Assembly (NCBI RefSeq): GCF_000024765.1
Contig: NC_013422.1
Span: forward strand, 1,507,501-1,571,500
Direction: 5' to 3'
Length of the DNA: 64,000 bases
From: Halothiobacillus neapolitanus c2
GTDB lineage: Bacteria > Pseudomonadota > Gammaproteobacteria > Halothiobacillales > Halothiobacillaceae
A program made the translations under genes and the position numbers. This document shows, in pieces, positions 25,822 to 32,714 of this stretch. The notes beneath the pieces were generated by a model, which did no database searches, was not told the origin of the DNA, and was given only the letters and a program-made list of their open reading frames with translations. Numbering within the stretch: position 1 is the stretch's first letter; every line of letters starts with the position of its first letter.

Positions 25822-26259
25822 TCAGTCGCGAACTGTAAGTCGAGATCGCTGCTCATCCCACAGCGCCGGCGGATCGACCGCCAGATCGAACAGCGTGATG
25901 TGATTCGGCAATGCGTCGTCCAGGATGGCCGCCACGATGTCTGGCGCCAGCGTCGTCAGGTTGACCATGCGGCTGACGTAGCTGTTGTCGATGCCTTCCC
26001 GCGTGGCGATCTCCTTCAACGACTTCGCCTCTCCTGATTCCAGCATCGCCAGCCAGCGGTAGCCCCTGGCCAGCGCCAGTTGGATGGAGGTCGGTGCTAC
26101 GTCCCACGGTCTAACCGGCGCGGTTTCGCCGTTTGGCAAGGTGACCTGCTTGCGGCCGCTGCGGCGTTTGATCTGGATCGGCACGGACAAGGTCAGCCTG
26201 CCGTCGCTGGTCTGCAGGATGTCGGGCTCGCCGGTCTTCTGGATGCGGATGTCGCTCAT
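25822..26259 (-). CDS. Small helix-turn-helix protein paired with the serine recombinase
   Basis: 145-residue basic protein. Its first half is beta-rich (DGRLTLSVPIQIKRRSGRKQV); the second half has a ParB/KorB-like helix-turn-helix, SLKEIATREGIDNSYVSRMV, followed by LAPDIVAAILDD. Proteins of this type frequently follow large serine recombinase genes in phage-derived elements and may be their DNA-binding partners; that role is inference. The ATG at 26259 overlaps the recombinase TGA as ATGA. The open frame extends further upstream to 26844, but that part is antisense-frame shadow of the recombinase and has no plausible start. Confidence 0.7.
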   Translation of the reverse strand: MSDIRIQKTGEPDILQTSDGRLTLSVPIQIKRRSGRKQVTLPNGETAPVRPWDVAPTSIQLALARGYRWLAMLESGEAKSLKEIATREGIDNSYVSRMVNLTTLAPDIVAAILDDALPNHITLFDLAVDPPALWDEQRSRLTVRD

Positions 26260-27322
26260 GCCAGTGCTTCCACTTGTTGTTCGCCCGGCTCGGGGCGCAA
26301 CTCCAGCACCAGGCGTTCGATGCCGTTGGCGCGCAGCCGCACTTCGAGGTCGTTGGGCGACACGATCACCTTCTCGACCAGCAATTTCACGATCCGTGTC
26401 TGCTCGGCCGGGAAAAGTTGATCCCAAATCGCGTCGAGCCGGGTCATGGCCACGGTGATCTTGGCTTCGTCCAGGGTCGGATCGAGCTTGATCGCTTGCG
26501 GCAGCATTTCGCCGAGCAGATTCGGTGCACGTAGGATCGCACGCAGTTGATCGAGTACCACCGATTCGAGTTCTGCGGCCGGCAATCGCGGCAACCCCGA
26601 GGCGCCCGCGTGTTCCTTGGCGTCGCGCTGGGGCACGTAGTAACGGTAGCGCCGGCCATTCTTCTTGGTGGTGTGCCACGGCGACAGTGCGCGCCCGTCG
26701 TTGCCGACCACGATCCCCTTGAGCAGATAGGGAACCTTTGCCCGCGTCGTGTTGCCCCGCACTCGGCCATTCGTCTCCAGGATCGCGTGGACGCTGTCCC
26801 ACAATTCGCGGCTGATGATGGGCGGGTGTTCGGCCTGGCACCACTGGTCCTTGTGCCGCAACTCACCAAGGTAGGTTCGGTTGCTGAGGAGCTTGTAGAT
26901 GTGGCCCTTGTCGATCGGTCTGCCATCGCGGGTCTTGCCGTCCTGAGTGGTCCACGCCTTCGACGTTACGCCATCCAGCTTCAGCTCCTTGACCAAGGCA
27001 GTACTGGAGCCGAGTTCGACGAATCGCTGGAAGATGTGCCGGATCAGTTTGGCTTCGCGCTCGTTGGGCACCAACCGCCGGTTCTCGACGTCATAGCCCA
27101 GCGGCGGTACGCCGCCCATCCACATGCCCTTGCGCTTGCTGGCTGCTATCTTGTCGCGGATGCGCTCGCCGGTGACCTCGCGCTCGAACTGGGCGAAAGA
27201 CAGCAGGATGTTCAGCATCAGCCTGCCCATGGAGGTCGTCGTGTTGAACTGCTGAGTGACCGACACGAACGACACGCCGTAGCGCTCGAACACCTCGACC
27301 ATCTTGGAGAAGTCCGCCAGCC
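26256..27322 (-). pseudogene. Large serine recombinase, N-terminus deleted
   Basis: The remaining ~354 codons match a large serine recombinase/resolvase: the end of the catalytic domain (LADFSKMVEVFERYGVSFVSV, TTSMGRLMLNILLSFAQFERE), then the recombinase domain (GMWMGGVPPLGYDV, VPNEREAKLIRHIF), the zinc-ribbon region (here poor in cysteine) and a coiled-coil tail. The first 80-100 residues, including the nucleophilic serine, are missing. Upstream of the LADFSK codons the sequence no longer resembles a recombinase but contains a tmRNA T-arm-like piece. The protein cannot be catalytically active. Although the frame stays open to 27584, that extension is not recombinase sequence. Confidence 0.85.
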
Positions 27323-27364
27323 AAGCTCGAAGACCGAAGATTGCACGCCCAGTGCGGTTGGCTT

Positions 27365-27394
27365 GACTGGTTTCGGACGCGGGTTCAATTCCGC
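27365..27394 (+). repeat. Diverged tmRNA 3'-region remnant
   Basis: GACTGG, then CGGACGCGGGTTCAATTCC, resembles GACTGGCGGACGGGGGTTCAATTCC of the resident ssrA (22869-22893), with 3 extra bases and G/C changes. The T-loop GGTTCAATTCC is identical. It looks like the 3' part of another species' tmRNA left by an earlier integration, directly beside the truncated end of the recombinase gene. Confidence 0.45.
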
Positions 27395-27563
27395 AAACGG
27401 GAATCGAACTGGCGTCCTGTCTGATGCACTTGGCTGGTGACCTCGGACGGGCAGAACTGATAGGATTCTCAGCAGTAGGGGCTGGATTCCGCACCTTTCC
27501 GCAGGAGTTCGCGGCGGCTCTAAGGCGCTGAGTTACATAGGTTTGGCGCAGGGTTCCACCCCA

Positions 27564-27610
27564 CCACCAATAACAAAACCCCAACCGTTCTCGGTTGGGG
27601 TTTTTTCTTG
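27564..27610. repeat. Right attachment-site repeat (tmRNA 3' end copy)
   Basis: Perfect 47-bp copy of 22901-22947 including CCACCA and the complete ssrA terminator. It represents the original chromosomal 3' end of ssrA displaced by the island. Beyond it, 27611-27892 holds no recognisable gene. Confidence 0.85.
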
Positions 27611-27892
27611 TCTGATCGAGCCAATTAGCGCGAACTCGTGCGGGCTTCTGACCCGAATTGACTGCCGGACTACTGACAGAAAATGTTCTGACTAAAGGGA
27701 GCGCACGCTCCAGCCTTCATCAGAATCTTGAATATCTGCGTCTCGCTTTATTGCGTCGCCATCACGGTGAAGCCTTTTTTGGGTTTCTCCCGCTGCGAAT
27801 GCAACGATGCAATAATTCAGGGATTTTCTAGCAGCGAATGTTACATCTCGGAAAGCAACTCCTCGGCGCTCCGGGTTCGGCTTTTGCCCGCC

Positions 27893-28087
27893 TTATTTAC
27901 TGCCTTCAGCCGCGTTCTGAACGCTTTCGCCGGCGTTCTCGATTTTCTGGCCTGCTTTATCCAAACCCTGATCAATGGCTTTTCCTGCCTTTTCGGCCGG
28001 TCCTTCCTTACGTTCACAGCCGGTCATTGCGGTCGTGCAAACGCCGATCGCTAGGGCAATTCCCATCAACTTAACGATTGTTTTCAT
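27893..28087 (-). CDS. Small lipoprotein (64 aa)
   Basis: Tiny exported lipoprotein: MKTIVKLMGIALAIGVCTT then a lipobox ending TAMTGC, followed by a charged, helical tail (KAGKAIDQGLDKAGQKIENA) with a repeating AGxxI/L pattern as in apolipophorin-like or entericidin-like small proteins. AGGAG precedes the ATG. Function unknown; small proteins of this form are often envelope-stress genes. Confidence 0.7.
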   Translation of the reverse strand: MKTIVKLMGIALAIGVCTTAMTGCERKEGPAEKAGKAIDQGLDKAGQKIENAGESVQNAAEGSK

Positions 28088-28311
28088 CTGAGCTCCTGAC
28101 TTTAATTATTGGAAACGATTTATTCGATCGCATGCGTCGAACACCATCTGCTCGGCAACGCGGATCAAAGCGGCGTTGCTCGAAAAGACGAAGAGCCATA
28201 CTAACAGCTCGGGGTGTTTATGGAGATCTCGCTCGCAATAAAGTGATTTTTGCCGTGTCGGCCTGAACAGGATTGCGTTGCAGATGAGGGCGCAACGGCT
28301 GATGCGGGCAT

Positions 28312-28338
28312 AAAAAACCCGGCACATGACCGGGTTTT
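28312..28338 (-). terminator. Terminator of the haemoglobin operon
   Basis: AAAACCCGG-N7-CCGGGTTTT with T-run on the minus strand (28312-28317), 49 bp after the truncated haemoglobin stop. It is nearly symmetric and may work both ways. 28088-28311 shows no gene. Confidence 0.8.
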
Positions 28339-28386
28339 GTAACGCTCTACTCGTCTTTGACTCGTGTTACGGAGTCATGCCAATCA

Positions 28387-28827
28387 CTACTTGGTGATGA
28401 TGTCACTCGACATGGGCGCCAAAATCTTGATGAGATGATTTTGTGCTGGAACAGAGACGTGATGCTGATCCATGGCGACAATCAAATCCTCAGTCAGCGC
28501 GTTGAATGCCGCCTGTGTCACACCCATACTGTGATGCAATGGTCCCATCGCAGGGCCGGTGTATTTGCAGGGGCCGCCCAAGGCTTCACACACCTGATTG
28601 GTCAATGCAGCCTTGAGAGCCGGGATGTTCGCATGGGCAAAATAGCTGTTGATGCGATTATCGGCGGCAACGACACCCACGAAATCATTGATGATGTTGG
28701 CGATACCCTGTTTTTGACCGAATTCTTCGTAATATCCGGCGTGCGCGCTAACAGCGGAACAGGCCAGAACCATGCCACTGATCATGGCCAGTGCGGCGGG
28801 GCGAAATTTAAACTGTTTCATGTTCAT
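28387..28827 (-). CDS. Group I truncated haemoglobin with signal peptide
   Basis: 146-residue protein. A Sec signal peptide (ALAMISGMVLACSAVSAHA) is followed by a group I (trHbN) 2-on-2 globin: YYEEFGQKQGIANIINDFV, then NQVCEALGGPCKYTGPAMGPLHHSM, in which the proximal heme His lies in the LHH pair. Truncated haemoglobins bind O2 or NO; a periplasmic one is less common. I start at 28827, just behind AGAGAGAAAAC. It lies 23 bp downstream of the DUF3034 gene and shares its terminator. Confidence 0.85.
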   Translation of the reverse strand: MNMKQFKFRPAALAMISGMVLACSAVSAHAGYYEEFGQKQGIANIINDFVGVVAADNRINSYFAHANIPALKAALTNQVCEALGGPCKYTGPAMGPLHHSMGVTQAAFNALTEDLIVAMDQHHVSVPAQNHLIKILAPMSSDIITK

Positions 28828-28850
28828 GTTTTCTCTCTTACTGATTTCAA

Positions 28851-29825
28851 TCAAAAGGTTAAAGTGCCGTTGAGGTAGACACCATTCTGGTTGGTATACG
28901 GCCCGACGTTACCGAGACGAGCGAAGGCCAGCGCCAGAGAGACACTCTTGTTCGGAAAATAGGCAACGAAAACATCTTGCCAGCTCGATTGCTTGAGTCC
29001 GGCATCACTGAGGTTGTTGCTCATCCCCTTGTATTCATAGCCGATGGCCACATCGGGACGCAGCAATACGGCCGTGGAAAACTCGGGCTTGATGTGGGCA
29101 GAATCGTGATTGACGCCACCGAAACCCAGCAAGCCGGTTTCATTAGCCTTGGTGTAACGTAGATTGCCGTTGATGAGCCAGTTGTAACCGAAGAAGCCCC
29201 CGATCAGGACTTTCGTGGCGGACAGATAAACATCCGTGCCATGATCCTCGACACCGGCCCCCAAGCTTTGCAAGGCGGGCACGAGACTGTTGCCGCCCGT
29301 GACGTCTTTTTTGTACTCCACACCGATGGCAACCTGCGGAAGCAGATTATTGCTGTTGTAAACGGCATCCCCGAACAGGCGCAGTTTGGCACCGAAGATA
29401 TGCTGGCCGATCTTCATTCCGTCCAGCGGCAAAGCCACCGTGCCGTTGGGGCCGTAAACATTACTGCCCAGAGTGCCGGTCTGATACGCATAGGACAGCT
29501 CAAGCCGGTTGTAGATACCGACCGAGACAGCCAACTGGTTGACACTGAAATCCGGCAGCGTCACGTTCGTGAACGAGGCTGTCGGATTGATTTGCTGGTC
29601 GGTGCCGTAACCGGCAATGACGGCCCAGGGATTGATCCCGCCGCCCGCCGCGCCATCCAGTGACTGGATGCCCCCGGTCGCTAAAAAACGACCCTTACCC
29701 ATGACATCGTCGGCATGCGCAGCCATCGGGATACTCAGGGCCAAACCCAGCATCACGCCCCATGCGCACTTACGGCGATTCAATACACTGACTTTTCGGT
29801 CATTTTTATGTTTTTGATGGTTCAT
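28851..29825 (-). CDS. DUF3034 family outer membrane protein
   Basis: 324 residues. Signal peptide to about residue 38 (MLGLALSIPMAAHA), then GRFLATGGIQSLDGAAGGGINPWAVIAGYGT, the DUF3034 signature, and alternating beta-strands ending in Phe (LNGTLTF), as in a barrel. Family function is unknown. AGGAG precedes the ATG. It forms an operon with the exported truncated haemoglobin, which suggests a joint envelope function such as NO or O2 handling; that is inference. Confidence 0.82.
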   Translation of the reverse strand: MNHQKHKNDRKVSVLNRRKCAWGVMLGLALSIPMAAHADDVMGKGRFLATGGIQSLDGAAGGGINPWAVIAGYGTDQQINPTASFTNVTLPDFSVNQLAVSVGIYNRLELSYAYQTGTLGSNVYGPNGTVALPLDGMKIGQHIFGAKLRLFGDAVYNSNNLLPQVAIGVEYKKDVTGGNSLVPALQSLGAGVEDHGTDVYLSATKVLIGGFFGYNWLINGNLRYTKANETGLLGFGGVNHDSAHIKPEFSTAVLLRPDVAIGYEYKGMSNNLSDAGLKQSSWQDVFVAYFPNKSVSLALAFARLGNVGPYTNQNGVYLNGTLTF

Positions 29826-30014
29826 AGCGTCTCCTAGACTTCATGTCGCGTACAATTACGCATGAGGTCTACGCAGGAGACTGTCGATGGGTTGCATGAT
29901 TATGAGCCTGGATACCCATCCAGAATGTAATGAAAATGCAACATAAAGCGCGCGAGGTTCAACTAAACCTCGTCGATTGGAATAACGATCAGCCTTAAAT
30001 AACTGGCGAAAGGC

Positions 30015-30950
30015 TCAGTTATTAACACCGAATCGACGGAAATATCCCATCACCCGATCCGACAAACCGGCCAGCAATGGTTTATCCGACTTGGCAACCG
30101 CGTGACGTTGACGGGCTTCCGGCAGGGTCTGCAGAATCTTGTGATAATCGAGCGCCGACTGCATGTTCTTGACGAACGTGCCGACGTGTCCCGGTTTCGG
30201 GTGAAAACGGAATACCTGTCCCTGATTGATCAACTCGACCAGGAGTTCGTAATCACGCAATTGGGTTAATACGATGGTGACCAATTGGGGATGGGACTGT
30301 TTCAATGCCTTGATGGCGCCCACGTGGCTGGCTTGACCATCGAGCACATCGGCCACCAGTACACCAATGGCATGTGCACTTAGCAACTCCATGGCCTCGT
30401 CAAGATGGCGCGCCCAATACAGTGGATTACCCTGCGGCGTCGCACGTTTGACGAGTTCATAGGCAACAGGATCCTGATCGAGTAACAGGATGCCGGGCCG
30501 AGACAGTGGCTGCGCTGCCTCGTCGATCACCTGCCCACTATTGCGTCGTGCGGCGGCAGCGAAACTGAGCTCTGCCACCTGCGCGGCCGCTCGCACGTCC
30601 GCACGAATCTGTTCGACATCCCAAGGCTTCTGCAGGAACCGGAAAATCTCGCCTTCGTTGACCGAGCCGATGACCGCCGCCAGATCGGCATAACCTGTCA
30701 ACAGCAGGCGCATGGTGTTGGGCGACACTTCTCGAATGCCGCGCAGCACGTCAACACCGGCCATGATGGGCATGCGTTGATCGGAAATGACCACTGCGAC
30801 CGGTTGAGTCCGGGCAATTTCAATCGCATCGTGTCCGTTGTCGGTCGTCAACACATTGAATTCATTGCGAAACAACATCTTGAGCGAGCGGGTGATCCGA
30901 GCCTCGTCATCGACCAGCAGCAAGGTGGGTTTGGTATTCGACTCGTTCAT
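30015..30950 (-). CDS. Double-receiver response regulator without output domain
   Basis: 311-residue protein with two receiver domains. REC1 is canonical: LLLVDDEARI, phospho-acceptor Asp in VVISDQRMP, and Lys in FLQKPWD. REC2 (from ILLLDQDPVAYEL) keeps an Asp in VLVADVLDG and HPKPG near its end but is more diverged. No DNA-binding, GGDEF or phosphatase domain follows, so it may act as a phosphorelay link or scaffold. I start at 30950, behind GGAG. The sensor kinase gene ends 62 bp upstream, forming a two-component pair. Confidence 0.82.
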   Translation of the reverse strand: MNESNTKPTLLLVDDEARITRSLKMLFRNEFNVLTTDNGHDAIEIARTQPVAVVISDQRMPIMAGVDVLRGIREVSPNTMRLLLTGYADLAAVIGSVNEGEIFRFLQKPWDVEQIRADVRAAAQVAELSFAAAARRNSGQVIDEAAQPLSRPGILLLDQDPVAYELVKRATPQGNPLYWARHLDEAMELLSAHAIGVLVADVLDGQASHVGAIKALKQSHPQLVTIVLTQLRDYELLVELINQGQVFRFHPKPGHVGTFVKNMQSALDYHKILQTLPEARQRHAVAKSDKPLLAGLSDRVMGYFRRFGVNN

Positions 30951-31012
30951 TATTTCTGCTCCTTTCCGCGTTCTGGTCAACCGCACCGATTCACAAGGGT
31001 GAGGGAATTCAA

Positions 31013-32386
31013 TCAGTAGGTATTCTGTGTTTGCAGCACTTCAACGCTGTCCGCAACGTGCTTACCGCCGGTGCGCGAACTGGAATCCGTTGTCGCAGGT
31101 TGATTGGTCGATCGCTTGATTGGCAGGCTGATCTCGAAGCGCGTGCCAACACCAGGTTTGGTAGCCAAGCGGATATCACCGCCGTGATCCTTGATGATGC
31201 GATAGCTGATCGACAAACCGAGACCGGTTCCCTCGCCGACCTTCTTGGTGGTATAGAACGGTTCGAAAATGCGCGATACGTGTTCCGGCGGAATACCGCT
31301 GCCGTTATCTTCCACGCTGATGCAGACAAACTCGCCGCGGGTATAGGTTCGAATGAGCAATCGCCCTTTGTCGTGATTTATCGCTTGTGCCGAATTGGTC
31401 AGCAGATTCAATAAAACCTGATTAATTTGCGAGGGCGCGCAGGGCACGAGTGGTATCGGTTCGAAGCGTTTTTCGACCGTGACACGATTCTTCAGGTGGT
31501 GATGCCCGACCGTCAAAGCCGTTTCGATGTTGTCGATCAGATTGACCTGATCGGTTGCCGCCCGATCGACGCGCGCGAAATTTTTCAGGCTCTGGACAAT
31601 CTCGCTGATCTGCTTCAAACCAAAACGGGCATCGACAAACAATTCCGTCAAATCGGCCAGATCATTGACGGCATCAAACTCCTCGCGCATGGCGGCAATC
31701 GCCTGAATTTGCGCTTCCACATCGGTTTGCTCGGCAGCGGGGTTGAGCAGGTTTTCGAACAGACTGTCGTAGGCAGCGACCAATCCGTGAATTTGTCCCA
31801 GCATTTCTTCGGCCATCTGCACGTTGTTGCCAACATAACCGAGCGGTGTGTTGATCTCGTGCGCGACGCCCGCCACCATTTGGCCCAAGGCCGCCATCTT
31901 CTCGGACTGCACCAGGTGCGCCTGTGACGCCTTGATCTCCTGATTTGCCTGCGCCAATGCGTGATTGCGCTGATCCAGACGCTGCTCGACCAGTTTCAGC
32001 ACATCGGCGACAGAACCCAGCCCGGCGTAACTACCGTCGGCCTCGGTAAAGATGAAATCCTCGATGATCGGCGTGCGAATCTGTGCAGTAACGGTCGAAA
32101 TGACGGAACTGGTCGATTCGGCCAGCGAGACAATGACCGGCTGCGTGTTCATGAAGTACTGAATAGGACGTCGACCGTACAAATCGCGGGAGTACTTGTT
32201 GAGCAACAACTCCATCAGCGCATGGCGGCTGATCAAACCCACCGGTTGACGGTCTTCATCAACAACCGCCAGAGACAACATGCGATCGAAACCACCTTCC
32301 CCAAAGCGCTCCGTAACGGCATCGAGCGACATATCCACGGGCAATGGAGGAACCGCATCAAGCAGGGCACGCAGGGATGAAGACAT
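31013..32386 (-). CDS. Soluble sensor histidine kinase with CBS-like input domain
   Basis: 457 residues, no membrane segment. Residues of about 15-135 form a CBS-pair-like sensory domain (VVDEDRQPVGLISRHALME; YFMNTQPVIV). A coiled coil (135-165) leads to the dimerisation domain with His176 in GVAHEINTPLGYVGNN. The ATPase domain has N (LLNLLTNSAQAI), G1 (VEDNGSGIP), F (FEPFYTTK) and G2 (GEGTGLGLSISY) boxes. The input domain resembles that of the SiaA-like phosphatase at 37393. Its partner is the double-receiver protein downstream. Confidence 0.88.
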   Translation of the reverse strand: MSSSLRALLDAVPPLPVDMSLDAVTERFGEGGFDRMLSLAVVDEDRQPVGLISRHALMELLLNKYSRDLYGRRPIQYFMNTQPVIVSLAESTSSVISTVTAQIRTPIIEDFIFTEADGSYAGLGSVADVLKLVEQRLDQRNHALAQANQEIKASQAHLVQSEKMAALGQMVAGVAHEINTPLGYVGNNVQMAEEMLGQIHGLVAAYDSLFENLLNPAAEQTDVEAQIQAIAAMREEFDAVNDLADLTELFVDARFGLKQISEIVQSLKNFARVDRAATDQVNLIDNIETALTVGHHHLKNRVTVEKRFEPIPLVPCAPSQINQVLLNLLTNSAQAINHDKGRLLIRTYTRGEFVCISVEDNGSGIPPEHVSRIFEPFYTTKKVGEGTGLGLSISYRIIKDHGGDIRLATKPGVGTRFEISLPIKRSTNQPATTDSSSRTGGKHVADSVEVLQTQNTY

Positions 32387-32456
32387 CGCTCACTCTCAAT
32401 CAGATCAAGGAGCAAACACCCTAGCGATCAATTGTGACAACATTATGTTAACGGCC

Positions 32457-32714
32457 GGAACCTCTGATTGAGTCCCTCGTGAGCCGAGTTGCTGATCCAA
32501 AGGCCGCAAAACGAGGCAGAGGCCGAAGGTCGTAGTTTACGCTACGATGCCAAGGCCGATAACGAAGTGTTGCGGCTTTTGGGCAGCAACCCGCATGGGA
32601 CGGGCTTTTGAGGGCGATTTTACGCGAAGCAGGCGCAAGCTCGTTTCGCGCCGCGCCTTGCGACTCATCACTCAAAAGCCCGTCTCGGCCACGAAGGATT
32701 CAATCAGAGGTTCC
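32457..32714. mobile_element. MITE-like element, family B (about 258 bp)
   Basis: Terminal inverted repeats of about 25 bp: GGAACCTCTGATTGAGTCCC at the left and the complement of GGATTCAATCAGAGGTTCC at the right, with two internal differences. Inside lie a 14-bp perfect inverted repeat (GACGGGCTTTTGAG / CTCAAAAGCCCGTC) and an imperfect one around TGCTG...CAGCA. I see no convincing target duplication and no coding region. The right end runs into comEC. Only one copy is in the window. Confidence 0.65.

Larger units (their letters stand above)
22948..27563. mobile_element. Genomic island integrated at ssrA
   Basis: About 4.6 kb bounded by the 47-bp tmRNA 3'-end repeats. It carries a rightward three-gene defence-type operon (AbiEi, AbiEii, U49-like peptidase) and, convergent to it, a small HTH protein gene and a 5'-truncated large serine recombinase. 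No intact integrase remains, so the island is probably no longer mobile by itself. Islands in tmRNA genes are usually placed by tyrosine integrases, so the present recombinase may be a later passenger. The first 300 bp (22948-23218) contain no gene I can support. Confidence 0.8.

Noticed and set aside
26260-26844. Upstream extension of the small HTH gene (total 340 codons)
   Set aside because: It lies in another frame over conserved recombinase sequence, is rich in Arg/Gly/His, and the ATGA overlap gives a clear start at 26259.
27361-27420. tRNA gene at the recombinase 5' side
   Set aside because: Only a T-arm-like piece is present; no acceptor stem, anticodon arm or CCA end can be built.
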